This document shows, piece by piece, positions 23,956 to 33,724 of a DNA stretch of 64,000 bases (the stretch's first letter is position 1; each line of letters begins with the position of its first letter). The notes under the pieces were generated by a model. It ran no database searches, was not told where the DNA came from, and worked only from the letters and a program-made list of their open reading frames with translations. The translations under genes and the position numbers were made by a program. Origin of the DNA: JAALLB01 sp964502215 (lineage in GTDB: Bacteria; Pseudomonadota; Alphaproteobacteria; Rhizobiales; Rhizobiaceae); contig CAZCUN010000003.1 in the NCBI GenBank assembly GCA_964502215.1, positions 26,134 through 90,133 of the forward strand. The letters run 5' to 3'.

Positions 23956-26900
23956 TTACTTCTCCTCACCCGTCTCAATACCCTCAAGACGGTCTTCTAA
24001 TTCTTCTGTTGCATCGCGCAGTGCATTCATGGTCGCTTCATCTGGCGCCCAATATTCACGTTCGCTTGCTTCGATTAATCGGTTCACCATGCGCGATGAA
24101 GCGGCAGGGTTTAGCTCTGCTAAACGCTTGCGCATGTCTTCATCCAACACATAAGTTTCGCTTAGTTTTTGATAAACCCAAGGTGACACTTGTCCAGTTG
24201 TTGCAGACCAGCCCATGGTATTGGTAACCTGCGCCTCGATTTGGCGAACACCTTCTGCACCATGCTCCAACATGCCTTCAAACCACTTAGGGTTTAGCGA
24301 GCGTGTGCGTGTTTCTAAGTTTACTTGCTCACCAAGCGTACGGACTTTGCCTTCGCTTCTGGTTTGGTCTGAAATATAAACTGAAATCTCTTCGCCCTTA
24401 GAACGTTTCACAGCTTTTGAGATACCGCCAAGTGTATCAAAATAATGGTCTATGGTTGTCACACCAAGCTCAACTGAATCTAAGTTTTGATATGCCATAT
24501 CTACACTGCCAAGAACTCTATCTAACAATTGTTCTTGCTTGTGCGTTTTGCCTTTGCGCGAAATCGCAAAGCATTTGCGTGTTGTGTATGTGTCGGCAAT
24601 TTCATCGTCACCTGACCAAGCCGACGAAGAAATCAGATAATTTACATTAGACCCATAAGCACCATCTGCATTTGAGAACACACGGTAAGCCGCTTCTTCC
24701 AAGTCACATCCTTCAGCTTCAGCATGAGCAAGCGCATGTTTGCGGATGAAGTTTTGTGTCTGCGGCTCATCAGCAATGGCTGCCAAATAACTTGCCTCTG
24801 CCAACATCTTAGATTGTAGCGGCAAGAGATCACGGAAAATACCTGAGAGCGTCATCACCACATCAATGCGAGGGCGTTTTAGCTCTTCTAGTGAAATAAG
24901 TTCAGCACCAGCGATACGGCCATAACTATCAAGTCTTGGTCTTGCACCCATCAATGCCATGGCTTGCGCAATTGGCCCGCCTTCAGATTTCAGATTATCC
25001 GTACCCCAAAGCACAACAGCGATAGTTTCTGGTAAGCGGTTATCTTCTTCTAAGTGCCGCTCAAGCACACGCGCTGCCTGCATTGCACCATCACGCACCG
25101 CATATTGACTTGGAATTTTGAAAGGATCAAAGCCATGAATATTACGACCTGTTGGAAGCATATCAGGGGTGCGGATTAAATCACCAGACGGCGATGGTTG
25201 AATGAACTTACCATCAAGCGCATTGATGATGCCTTCCATCTCACGGTTTTCGCTTAAGTTTGCATTTGCAGTAACAAGACGCTCAACCAGAGCCTGACTT
25301 GCATCATCAACCAGACGTGGATGCGCACCGTTAGAAATTTCCTTGATGGTGTCTTGTGAAAGCTTTGCCTCTTCATCGCCTTCTGCAATTAGCGATAACA
25401 TATCAAAACGCTCTTCTTCGTTCATCGCTTTGCCAGCAATATGAAGACCGTGCGGAATAAGTGAATATTCCATTTCAAGGATTTTAGCTGTCAGCGCAGG
25501 AATGAGTATTTTTGTATTTTCGACATTAAGTCCTTCAAGCAAATCCAATTGCTCAGCTTGTGCTAGAATAATATCTACAATCTGATCGCACTCATGCGTA
25601 TCAGTTGGTGCGGTATTGCGAAGGCGTTCAAGCGAGGCTTTTAATTCGCTCAAACCTTTATAAAGACCCGCTTGAGTAAGCGGTGGTGTCATATAAGAAA
25701 TAATTGTAGCCGCAGAACGACGTTTTGCAATAGTTGCTTCGGATGGATTATTTGCCGCGTAGAAATAAAAGTTTGGCAACTCACCAATCAAACGATCAGG
25801 CCAGCACGTCTCGCTCATGCCAGCTTGTTTGCCCGGCATAAATTCTAATGCGCCATGTGTTCCAAAATGCAAAACAGCATCCGCTTTATACGTTTCACGC
25901 AAGTATCGATAACAAGCCGAGAAAGAATGCGTGGGTGCGAAACCTTGTTCAAATAACAGGCGCATCGGATCGCCTTCATAGCCAAAGCCAGGCTGCACAA
26001 CGATTAGCACATTGCCAAAGGCGCGTCCCATAATAAAAAGCTGCCCGCCATTGGTGTTGTCACGACCAGGGGCTGGTCCCCACTGCGCTTCAATTTGTGC
26101 AAGGTGTGGTTCATTGCGAACGTGGTCATCAACTGAAACAAGATCATGCACATTGGCAAGCGCACCATAGTCTTCTGCATTGCCTTCAGTAATAAGTTTG
26201 CGAAGTTCATCGACCGTTTCAGGTACTTCGACCGTATAGCCTTGTTGTGACAATTCTTTCAGCGCCACATGCAAGCTTTCAAAGACTGAAAGAAACGCAG
26301 CTGTTCCCGTATTGCCAGCATTAGGCGGGAAGTTGAAAATCGGAATAGCAATCTTACGCTTAGCACGTTCTTTTGCACGAAGCGAAACGAGTTTTTCAAC
26401 ACGGCCAGCCAAAGTGGAAATGCGCTCAGGGTGCGTCTGCATACAACGTTTGCCAGTTGGGCAAGTGCCAAGTTTTTTTGAGCAAGTGCAAGTTTGCGCA
26501 TTGGTTGCATCAACATCAGGACGACCACCAAATACGATAGAGCCTGTTGCACCATCTAATTCTGGAATAGCAACCATAATAGTTGTTTCAATTGGCATTA
26601 AACCTTGGCTGGATGTTTCCCATTTTGAAAGTGATTGAAACTCTGTCACGTGTGCTGCAACATAAGGAACATCAAGATTACCAAGCGTTTCTGCAGCAGC
26701 TTTTGCATCACTATAAGCAGGGCCACCAACAAGTGAGAAACCTGTTAAACTAACAAGCGCATCAATCGTAACACCTTGCGGGGTTTTATAATTATTACCC
26801 GATAAAAACGCATCAATCGCAGGGCGCATATCAAGGCCGTTACAAAAGACAGGAACAACATTCATGCCCTTAGCTTCAAACTGAGCAATCGCGCCATCAT

Positions 26901-27711
26901 AATGGCCTGTATCGCCTGAAAGAATATAAGAGCGTAAAACCAGCATGCCGATTGTACCCTTGGCATCAGGGTTGAGCGTCAAGTCTTTAATATCAGTCGT
27001 CACGCCACCTTTAAGAGATGGGTGGTAAATCCCTGTGTCAGGATAATCCGTTGGCTCTCCTACGCTTAATTGACCACGCAGTTCTGCTCTCGCACCGTCT
27101 GAATATCGATTGACCAACATGCGCACCATGTTTGCGATGTTGTCGCTGGAGGCTGCTAATCTATATTGAAGGGCAAGGAAATAAATCCGTACATCTTGAG
27201 CAGTGCCCGGAATAAATTTTAGAATTTTTGGTAAGCGACGCAACATCCGCATTTGGCGTTCGCCAGCAGATTTATCGTCTGTTTTGCCATCGTCTTTTTT
27301 ACCGCGTAGTTTTTTCAACAAGCCCGTAATACCGCTTGCTTCTTTATCCATGCGGAATTTGCCAATTTTAGTATTTTTGACAACTTCGCTTGAAGAGAGG
27401 CAACAAACCATCGCGTCACAGGCTTCACGTCTTGCTTCAAGATCAGGCAAAATAGCCTTAATGTGATCTTCAAGAAAAAGCATGGAAGCTAGAATAATAT
27501 CGCCCTTGGCAATGTCAGCTTTACAGCGCTCTAGTTCTGCTTCCGAGTTATCCCAATCTGTTGCAGCATGAATGGATAAATGTAAATTCGGCAATTCATG
27601 AGCCAAAAGCGCACGCGCTTCATCAACAGCACCCGTCATATGATGATCGAGCGTTATCAGAACTACATTAAGTGGCGCTTGATTAGCGGCTGAAATGCGA
27701 CTTGGCTTCAT
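23956..27711 (-). CDS. bchH: Magnesium chelatase subunit H
   Basis: BchH is the large porphyrin-binding catalytic subunit that inserts Mg into protoporphyrin IX together with BchI and BchD, which are not in this window. Recognisable CobN/Mg-chelatase segments include PGFGYEGDPMRLLFEQGFAP and HFGTHGALEFMPGKQAGMS. I chose ATG 27711, giving 1251 residues, because GGAG lies 7 bases upstream and the protein then begins MKPSRISAANQAPLNVVLIT. It overlaps the end of bchB by 29 bases. A longer frame from 27792 is unlikely. Confidence 0.95.
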   Translation of the reverse strand: MKPSRISAANQAPLNVVLITLDHHMTGAVDEARALLAHELPNLHLSIHAATDWDNSEAELERCKADIAKGDIILASMLFLEDHIKAILPDLEARREACDAMVCCLSSSEVVKNTKIGKFRMDKEASGITGLLKKLRGKKDDGKTDDKSAGERQMRMLRRLPKILKFIPGTAQDVRIYFLALQYRLAASSDNIANMVRMLVNRYSDGARAELRGQLSVGEPTDYPDTGIYHPSLKGGVTTDIKDLTLNPDAKGTIGMLVLRSYILSGDTGHYDGAIAQFEAKGMNVVPVFCNGLDMRPAIDAFLSGNNYKTPQGVTIDALVSLTGFSLVGGPAYSDAKAAAETLGNLDVPYVAAHVTEFQSLSKWETSSQGLMPIETTIMVAIPELDGATGSIVFGGRPDVDATNAQTCTCSKKLGTCPTGKRCMQTHPERISTLAGRVEKLVSLRAKERAKRKIAIPIFNFPPNAGNTGTAAFLSVFESLHVALKELSQQGYTVEVPETVDELRKLITEGNAEDYGALANVHDLVSVDDHVRNEPHLAQIEAQWGPAPGRDNTNGGQLFIMGRAFGNVLIVVQPGFGYEGDPMRLLFEQGFAPTHSFSACYRYLRETYKADAVLHFGTHGALEFMPGKQAGMSETCWPDRLIGELPNFYFYAANNPSEATIAKRRSAATIISYMTPPLTQAGLYKGLSELKASLERLRNTAPTDTHECDQIVDIILAQAEQLDLLEGLNVENTKILIPALTAKILEMEYSLIPHGLHIAGKAMNEEERFDMLSLIAEGDEEAKLSQDTIKEISNGAHPRLVDDASQALVERLVTANANLSENREMEGIINALDGKFIQPSPSGDLIRTPDMLPTGRNIHGFDPFKIPSQYAVRDGAMQAARVLERHLEEDNRLPETIAVVLWGTDNLKSEGGPIAQAMALMGARPRLDSYGRIAGAELISLEELKRPRIDVVMTLSGIFRDLLPLQSKMLAEASYLAAIADEPQTQNFIRKHALAHAEAEGCDLEEAAYRVFSNADGAYGSNVNYLISSSAWSGDDEIADTYTTRKCFAISRKGKTHKQEQLLDRVLGSVDMAYQNLDSVELGVTTIDHYFDTLGGISKAVKRSKGEEISVYISDQTRSEGKVRTLGEQVNLETRTRSLNPKWFEGMLEHGAEGVRQIEAQVTNTMGWSATTGQVSPWVYQKLSETYVLDEDMRKRLAELNPAASSRMVNRLIEASEREYWAPDEATMNALRDATEELEDRLEGIETGEEK

Positions 27712-29239
27712 AAAGCGTCTCCATCGTAATTTCAGCAAGCCCAAGATCATGGGCATATTTTTCAGTGTTTCGACGCGCCTTGCCGCGCACAAAGAAAGGA
27801 ATTTTCTTCAGCTCTTTTTCAGCTTCCATCGCCCAAACAGGGTTGTCATTGGCAGCATCCGTGACAACAGCAACCTCAGTTTCAGTCGTCGTATCCGCTT
27901 TCTTTGCAGAATGTCCAAGGTGGGATGGGCCAGCCGCATCATTAAACTCAAAATCATCGCGGAACATGTGCAACAAATGTTCTTCGAGACCCATGGTTAG
28001 AGGGTGAACCAATGTATCAAAAAGAACATTTGCGCCTTCAAATCCCATCTGCGGTGAATACCGCGCTGGGAAGTCTTGCACATGAACAGGAGCAGAAATA
28101 ACCGCAACTGGAATGCCAAGACGCTTAGCGATGTGACGCTCCATTTGCGAACCTAAAACCAGTTCTGGTTGAAGCAATTCAATCTGCTCTTCGACTTCTA
28201 GGTAATCATCCGTAATAAGCGGCTCAATGCCATATTCTTTTGCAGCATCGCGCATATCACGAGCAAATTCACGGCTGTATGTGCCAAGCCCTACAACCTG
28301 ATACCCCATCTCTTTTTGAGCAACGCGAGCCATAGCAATTGCATGCGTTGCATCGCCAAAGATAAAGACGCGCTTACCAGTTAGATAGGTTGAATCAATT
28401 GAGCGCGAGTACCAAGGAAGTCGACTTTCGTTCATTAAAATAAAGTCTTCGCAAGTCTCACTATCAATGTTTGCTAATTCGCTAATCTCGTGGATGAAAT
28501 CATTCGTAGCACCAACGCCAATTGGAACATTAGAAGTGAAAGGTTGTTTGAATTCGCGCTTCATCCATTTGCATGCAGTACCACCCGTTTCTGGGTATAG
28601 ACAAACATTAAAGTCTGCTTGCTTCAAACGAAGGATGTCAGAAACACTGGCATCCAGTGGCGCCACAACATTCACATCAATGCCAAGCGCTTCAATCAGA
28701 TTTACAATCTCTTGAACATCATCGCGGTGGCGGAAACCAAGCGCTGTTGGCCCAATGATATTACATGAAGGTTTGTCGCTCTCATATTTATCAGGCCCTT
28801 GCGGTGCGATTGCTCTAACCACTTGATAAAAAGTCTCCGCCGCACCCCAATTTTCTTTCTTCGAATAAGAAGGAAGATCAAGCGGAATAACAGGAACAGG
28901 CAAGCCCAGCGTTTTAGATAAGCCACCTGGATCATCTTGAATAAGTTCGCCAGTGCAAGATGCACCCACAATCATTGCAGCAGGATTAAAGCGCGCTTGC
29001 GCATCACGAGCCGCATCCATGAAAAGCTGACTTGTATCGCCACCCAAATCACGGGCTTGGAACGTTGTGTAAGTCACTGGTGGGCGCTTTTTGCGACGCT
29101 CAATCATGGTGAATAGAAGATCAGCGTAGGTGTCACCTTGTGGTGCGTGAAGCACGTAATGCAAATCTGTCATCGCAGTTGCAATACGCATTGCGCCAAC
29201 GTGGGGTGGGCCTTCGTATGTCCAAACGGTTAGCTGCAT
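27683..29239 (-). CDS. bchB: Dark-operative protochlorophyllide reductase subunit B
   Basis: BchB pairs with BchN in the NifDK-like catalytic heterotetramer. The start MQLTVWTYEGPPHVGAMRIA is the invariant BchB N-terminus, ASCTGELIQDDPGGL holds the cluster cysteine, and the C-terminal PFFVRGKARRNTEKYA domain is present. The 518-residue length is normal. It lies 3 bases after bchN. Confidence 0.96.
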   Translation of the reverse strand: MQLTVWTYEGPPHVGAMRIATAMTDLHYVLHAPQGDTYADLLFTMIERRKKRPPVTYTTFQARDLGGDTSQLFMDAARDAQARFNPAAMIVGASCTGELIQDDPGGLSKTLGLPVPVIPLDLPSYSKKENWGAAETFYQVVRAIAPQGPDKYESDKPSCNIIGPTALGFRHRDDVQEIVNLIEALGIDVNVVAPLDASVSDILRLKQADFNVCLYPETGGTACKWMKREFKQPFTSNVPIGVGATNDFIHEISELANIDSETCEDFILMNESRLPWYSRSIDSTYLTGKRVFIFGDATHAIAMARVAQKEMGYQVVGLGTYSREFARDMRDAAKEYGIEPLITDDYLEVEEQIELLQPELVLGSQMERHIAKRLGIPVAVISAPVHVQDFPARYSPQMGFEGANVLFDTLVHPLTMGLEEHLLHMFRDDFEFNDAAGPSHLGHSAKKADTTTETEVAVVTDAANDNPVWAMEAEKELKKIPFFVRGKARRNTEKYAHDLGLAEITMETLYEAKSHFSR

Positions 29240-29242
29240 GAT

Positions 29243-30535
29243 TTATACCTCCAACCGTGTTCTGCGGTTTAAAGGTCGCGCAAAAAGTTCTGCCAGATCG
29301 CCAGCTTGCTCATAGCCTTGAATAGGGGTGAACACGAGTTCAATAGACCACTTGGTTGTAATGCCTTCAACTTCAAGCGGATTAGCAAGCCCAAGCCCGC
29401 ACACCACAATGTCAGGGCGTGTCTCACGACAACGCTCAAGTTGGAGATCAACATCTTGGCCTTCGCTTAAAAGAGTTTCCTCAGGAAGCGCTTCTAGTTC
29501 TGCCGCCATAATAGTTTTATTCAAATAAGGCGTGCCAACCTCTGTCGGCTTCATGCCCAATTCTTGAGATAAGAACCGCGCTAGCGGAATTTCTAATTGA
29601 GAATCTGGAAAGAAGAAAACAGATTTATCTTTTAAATTATCAAAATGCTTTTCAACCGCCCGCTCTGCACGTTGCTTCGGTTTTTCAGTCACTTGATTAA
29701 AGGTCTCTTCAGAAACACCAAACTGATCAGCACATGCCTTAAGCCAGGCGGTTGTACCTTCAGCACCCAGCGGGAAGGGTGCTTGAATAAGTTCAGCACC
29801 TCTATCTTTAAGCGCACGTGCCGTATCCGTTAGGAAAGGTTGCGCCAGAATATATTTGGTGTTTTTACCAACAGGCGGCATGTCATTTGCTAATCTTGCA
29901 GGCAGAAAACGCACATTATTAATGCCCATTTCTTCAAACAGCCTGGCAAATTGATCTTCAACGACATCTGCTAATGCACCCACTACCATCAATTCATCAA
30001 TTGCATTGTCAGGTTCTGCTGGCAGGCTTGGTACAAGAGAAGCCAAACAAGCATCTTCACCTTGAGTGAAAGTTGTCTCAATCCCGCTACCAGAATAATT
30101 TAAAATACGTACATCAGGATTATGCGTAACTGATAAGCGCTCCGCTGCGCGGCTAAGATCAAATTTAATCACTTCTGATGGGCATGAGCCTACTAAGAAG
30201 AGAAGTTTAATCTCAGGACGACGCGAAAGCAGCTTTTCTACAACGCTGTCTAGTTCATCATTCATGTCTGCGATGCCAGCAAGATCAGGCTCTTCCATGA
30301 TAGCAGTGCCAAAACGAGGCTCAGCAAAAATCATAACACCAGCAGCAGATTGCATAAGATGGGCGCAAGTTCGTGAGCCAACGATTAAAAAGAACGCATC
30401 TTGGATTTTGCGGTGAAGCCACATAATACCCGTAAGGCCACAAAAAACTTCATGCTGACCGCGCTCATGGAGAATCGGTCTGTCGTTACAACCAGATGCT
30501 GGTGCTTTGCCAAGTGTTTTATCAATAATATTCAC
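29243..30535 (-). CDS. bchN: Dark-operative protochlorophyllide reductase subunit N
   Basis: BchN carries three cysteine ligands of the NB cluster: C32 in FCGLTGIMWLHRKIQD, C57 in GSRTCAHLMQ and the one in LVGSCPSEVIKFDL. The 430-residue length is typical. The start overlaps the bchF stop by 4 bases (ATGA), so bchF-N-B-H-L-M are translated as a coupled series. Confidence 0.96.
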   Translation of the reverse strand: MNIIDKTLGKAPASGCNDRPILHERGQHEVFCGLTGIMWLHRKIQDAFFLIVGSRTCAHLMQSAAGVMIFAEPRFGTAIMEEPDLAGIADMNDELDSVVEKLLSRRPEIKLLFLVGSCPSEVIKFDLSRAAERLSVTHNPDVRILNYSGSGIETTFTQGEDACLASLVPSLPAEPDNAIDELMVVGALADVVEDQFARLFEEMGINNVRFLPARLANDMPPVGKNTKYILAQPFLTDTARALKDRGAELIQAPFPLGAEGTTAWLKACADQFGVSEETFNQVTEKPKQRAERAVEKHFDNLKDKSVFFFPDSQLEIPLARFLSQELGMKPTEVGTPYLNKTIMAAELEALPEETLLSEGQDVDLQLERCRETRPDIVVCGLGLANPLEVEGITTKWSIELVFTPIQGYEQAGDLAELFARPLNRRTRLEV

Positions 30536-31128
30536 GTAGACGCCCCCAAGTTCGAATTCATAGGTTTTGCTTGTGGATATTTATTTTCAGAACTGTTTGA
30601 AAAGCTGTCTATATTTTCTGACAATATCGATTTTTCACTAGAAGACTGGAGTCTGGCAGCCCGCAATTTTAAAATAAATTGGATCGCATTGACTACATAA
30701 GCTGCATAAGCAGCTAAGGCTAAAGCCATTAAACTAGTTGGGGGAAGTAACTGAAAATATAGTGCAGCTAAATAAGCTGTATGAAGTGCTAAAACCAGCA
30801 TGGAGAAAACATCTTCCCAAAAGAAGGCTTCAACAAATAGATACTTGCCAAAAACCACCTTTTCCCAAATGGAGCCAGTAATCATAATCAAATATAGAAT
30901 TAATGTTTTTAAAACAATGGAGTAGGTCGCTATTTCATAACCAAGTCCTGTCCATAAATGGCGGATTACTAGGTAAAGAGAAATCAAAAAAACAATAAAC
31001 TGCAAGGGCGCTAAAATGCCCTGAACAAGCGTCCAAACAGTTTCATCACGACGGATCTTTTGTTCGGGCGTATATAACCCATCATTTATAACAGCTTGGT
31101 TTGCAACTGTATCCTCAGCCTGTCTCAA
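30532..31128 (-). CDS. bchF: 3-vinyl bacteriochlorophyllide hydratase
   Basis: BchF hydrates the 3-vinyl group ahead of BchC oxidation. The conserved core starts LYTPEQKIRRDETVWTLVQ, followed by TM spans and ITGSIWEKVVFGKYLF and FFWEDVFSM. I place the start at TTG 31128 (198 aa) with GGGAGG 6 bases upstream. The only in-frame ATG further up, 31179, lies inside a perfect PpsR site, which should be promoter DNA. The protein ends with a Ser-rich tail beyond the last TM. Confidence 0.9.
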   Translation of the reverse strand: MRQAEDTVANQAVINDGLYTPEQKIRRDETVWTLVQGILAPLQFIVFLISLYLVIRHLWTGLGYEIATYSIVLKTLILYLIMITGSIWEKVVFGKYLFVEAFFWEDVFSMLVLALHTAYLAALYFQLLPPTSLMALALAAYAAYVVNAIQFILKLRAARLQSSSEKSILSENIDSFSNSSENKYPQAKPMNSNLGAST

Positions 31129-31160
31129 ACTATCCCTCCCAATTTCAGCAAATTGCCGAG

Positions 31161-31204
31161 TGTCAAAATATATTGACATAATAAAATGTAACTCTTGATT
31201 GATA
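31161..31204. promoter_or_regulatory. PpsR/CrtJ operator upstream of bchF
   Basis: TGTCAAAATATATTGACA (31161-31178) is a perfect TGT-N12-ACA site. Exactly 8 bp away, TGTAACTCTTGATTGATA (31187-31204) has one mismatch (ATA for ACA). The pair lies between bchF and the divergent aerR-like gene, so it may repress the bchF-led operon and possibly aerR. A further one-mismatch site, CGTACAATAAATTAGACA, is at 31225-31242. Confidence 0.8.
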
Positions 31205-31208
31205 GCAA
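31195..31208. promoter_or_regulatory. Weak FNR/FixK-like box near bchF
   Basis: TTGATTGATAGCAA fits TTGAT-N4-ATCAA with one mismatch (AGCAA). It overlaps the degraded second PpsR palindrome in the bchF-aerR gap. FnrL-type control of PGC genes is known in Rhodobacter, but a single-mismatch 10-base motif can arise by chance in AT-rich DNA. Confidence 0.25.
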
Positions 31209-31316
31209 AGTCAAGAAGACTTGACGTACAATAAATTAGACACCATAATTAAGCTGGAGTAGAGCAGACATTATATTTAGGAGTGTAGTGTTGTTTATGT
31301 TTACTTTGGAGGTCGC

Positions 31317-32117
31317 ATGAAGCATTACACTGGAAAATCAAAGGCTAGAAGCCTTATTGCTGAAGCGATTTCAAATAATATAATCCCAAACCTCATAAGC
31401 AATAACGCATCGATGACCGCAGAAAAAACATACGCACCTATTTCTGATAAACGCCGCAAGGATTTTTTGGCGAATTTTTGTGCCGTTTTGATATCTGGCA
31501 ACAAAGACAAGGCGCTTGCTATGTCGGATCAAGTTTTGCGCGAAGGTGTATTAGTCAATGATTTATTTTTAGATCAGTACTCGCAAAGTGCAAGATTGCT
31601 CGGTGATATGTGGAGTGAGGATAAGTGCTCATTTGGGGATGTATCAATTGGATTGGGTGTATTGCACGATTTAGTGCGCAATTATACAGCAAGATTAAGT
31701 TTTGAATTAAAGCCAACCGCATTTGATGCCACAATATATTTATCGCCAATGCCTGGGCAGGGACATTTTTATGGCGCATTTATGTTAGAAGCATACTTTT
31801 TAGCAGCCAAATGGAATGTTAGTGCAAAATTATCTCAATCAAGAGAGGCGTTGCTAAATGATATTGCAACAAACAGTTTTTCTGTTATTGCATTATCGGT
31901 AGCTGAAACAAATAAGATTGAAGACTGTAAAAAACTAATTGAAAACATTAGAAATATGTCTCTCAACACAGAAGTGAAGGTTCTAGTAGGTGGGTATCCA
32001 TTTGTAGAAGATGAAGAGTTGTTCCAAAAAGTCGGTGCAGATGCAACTGCGGATAACGCATTAGCAGCACTTGATAAAATGGAAGCTATCTGCAACGAAA
32101 ATAACCAGCTGAACTAG
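31317..32117 (+). CDS. ppaA: AerR/PpaA-like cobalamin-binding antirepressor
   Basis: The 266-residue protein combines the helical B12-capping segment SARLLGDMWSEDKCSFGDVS (W99) with a cobalamin-binding Rossmann domain. H150 in MPGQGHFYGAFMLE matches the axial histidine used by AerR. AerR/PpaA senses light through B12 and counteracts CrtJ/PpsR. The gene is next to ppsR and divergent from bchF, the usual place. The N-terminal 45 residues are poorly conserved. Confidence 0.88.
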   Translation: MKHYTGKSKARSLIAEAISNNIIPNLISNNASMTAEKTYAPISDKRRKDFLANFCAVLISGNKDKALAMSDQVLREGVLVNDLFLDQYSQSARLLGDMWSEDKCSFGDVSIGLGVLHDLVRNYTARLSFELKPTAFDATIYLSPMPGQGHFYGAFMLEAYFLAAKWNVSAKLSQSREALLNDIATNSFSVIALSVAETNKIEDCKKLIENIRNMSLNTEVKVLVGGYPFVEDEELFQKVGADATADNALAALDKMEAICNENNQLN

Positions 32118-32230
32118 GTGTGATTCAATGACTGCACTAAGCAATGCCAACAAAATAATTATAGGTAGGCAAGTAATCCATTTTTTAATGGGCAAGATAT
32201 TATTTGATATAAGAATGTCAGGTTGTTCCT

Positions 32231-33649
32231 TTGGATGATTATGCTGCAAATACCGCTAAGATGCGATTAGAAAACCTAGAAGAATATTTTTCTGGATTTA
32301 ACCTCGCTGAGAATAGCCATTTTTTTGATGCCGTTGCTGATGTGACGCTTATTGTTGATTCAAACGGTTTTATTCGTGATGCTGGTTTTCGCGTACAGGA
32401 ATTGTTTTCTGCAGGTGGTAGAGGCTGGGTAGGCCAGCAGTTTACTGAGACAGTTACATCTGAGTGCAGTAATAAAGTCACGGACATGCTTGAAGAAGCG
32501 CGAAAAGGTGAAACAAGCCGTCCGCGTGAAATCAATCACAGCATGCCGCATGATGATGATACGCCTGTGAGTTATACTGCCGCTAAACTCAATTCTAGTG
32601 GCGATGTTATTGTATTTGGCCAGCACATTGCTGAAATTGCAGCACTTCAAAGGCGTTTGATGAGTTCTCAATTGGCGATGGAGCGGGAATTTACACGTTT
32701 ACGAGGTGCTGAGAGCAGATATCGAGCAATATTTCAGTTGAGTGATGCTCCTAAAATTATAGTGGATGCCAACTCACTTAAAATAACAGACATTAATACA
32801 TCAGCTTTGCACATATTGGGTCGTGATACACAACGTTTAGAAAACACTAAGGTTCTTTCCCTTTTTGATGAGACAGGTTCTGACTTGCTTCATAAGCTAA
32901 TGCTATCTGCAATCGAAGGTAAAAGCGCGGATCAAATCAAGATCAAACTTAAAACAGGCGAACCATTATCAATCGCAGCTACATTGTTTAGAGAAGATCG
33001 TACCAGTTACTTGTTGCTACAATTGCGTACACAGGAAAGTGCTGGCTCTTGGTTCCCTAATACATCAGAGAGAAAAGTATTAGCACTAGCTGAACAAATG
33101 CCAGATGCTTTTGTTATTACAAATGCTGCACGTCAGATTATGAGCGGTAATGATGCCTTTCTTGATATCTTCAACTTATCAAATATCAAAGAAGCTATAG
33201 GGCAACAGCTCGACATGTTTTTTGATAGGCCAAACGTTGACTGTAATGTGCTAATTGCGAATGTGCGTGAGCACACAACTGTAAGACGTTTTGCAACTGT
33301 GATGCGTACGAAACATGGCCAAAAAGAAAATGTTGAAATTGCCGCTACACAATTAGAGTATGATGAAGAGACCGTTTTGGGTTTCTGGATTAGGCCGATT
33401 AGCAATATGGTTATGGGTACGGATGTGCAGCAAGAAAATGTTAGCCGTTCTAATGAGCAGATTGCCAATCTGGTTGGACATATGCCGTTGAAGGATATTG
33501 TCCGCGAAACAACTGAGATGATTGAAAAACTCTGTATTGAAACAGCATTAGATCTGACACAAAACAATCGTGCTTCTGCAGCACAAATGTTGGGTGTAAG
33601 CAGACAAAGCCTCTATGCCAAACTTGGTAAGGTCGAAAAAGACACTTAA
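32231..33649 (+). CDS. ppsR: Transcriptional repressor PpsR/CrtJ
   Basis: PpsR represses photosynthesis promoters under oxygen or light by binding TGT-N12-ACA. The 472-residue protein has an N-terminal PAS-like region, a Q-linker helix near AALQRRLMSSQLAMEREF, further PAS domains, and a C-terminal Fis-type helix-turn-helix, NRASAAQMLGVSRQSLYAKL. C435 in EKLCIETALDL matches the redox-active cysteine before the HTH in CrtJ. TTG 32231 is the furthest start; ATG 32261 is an alternative. Neither has a strong ribosome site. Confidence 0.93.
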   Translation: MDDYAANTAKMRLENLEEYFSGFNLAENSHFFDAVADVTLIVDSNGFIRDAGFRVQELFSAGGRGWVGQQFTETVTSECSNKVTDMLEEARKGETSRPREINHSMPHDDDTPVSYTAAKLNSSGDVIVFGQHIAEIAALQRRLMSSQLAMEREFTRLRGAESRYRAIFQLSDAPKIIVDANSLKITDINTSALHILGRDTQRLENTKVLSLFDETGSDLLHKLMLSAIEGKSADQIKIKLKTGEPLSIAATLFREDRTSYLLLQLRTQESAGSWFPNTSERKVLALAEQMPDAFVITNAARQIMSGNDAFLDIFNLSNIKEAIGQQLDMFFDRPNVDCNVLIANVREHTTVRRFATVMRTKHGQKENVEIAATQLEYDEETVLGFWIRPISNMVMGTDVQQENVSRSNEQIANLVGHMPLKDIVRETTEMIEKLCIETALDLTQNNRASAAQMLGVSRQSLYAKLGKVEKDT

Positions 33650-33651
33650 AT

Positions 33652-33695
33652 CGTAATATTTTTATTACAAGTATAAGTGTCAATTTAATTTGACA
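33652..33695. promoter_or_regulatory. Tandem PpsR/CrtJ operator upstream of bchG
   Basis: CGTAATATTTTTATTACA (33652-33669, one mismatch) and TGTCAATTTAATTTGACA (33678-33695, perfect) are 8 bp apart. They fill the 75-bp gap between the ppsR stop and the bchG start. The pair would let PpsR control bchG-bch2-bchP just downstream of its own gene. Confidence 0.87.
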
Positions 33696-33724
33696 ATTGA
33701 TGAGTAAATTAATAGCCTGATGGC

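Noticed and set aside
23956..30535. Many open frames antisense or out of frame within bchH, bchB and bchN
   Set aside because: They lack ribosome sites and family motifs, and are explained as shadows of strongly conserved genes on the minus strand.
32118..32230. Possible PpsR site or terminator between aerR and ppsR
   Set aside because: Only a lone TGTCA and an AT-only hairpin (CCATT-TTTT-AATGG) are present; no full palindrome or GC stem.
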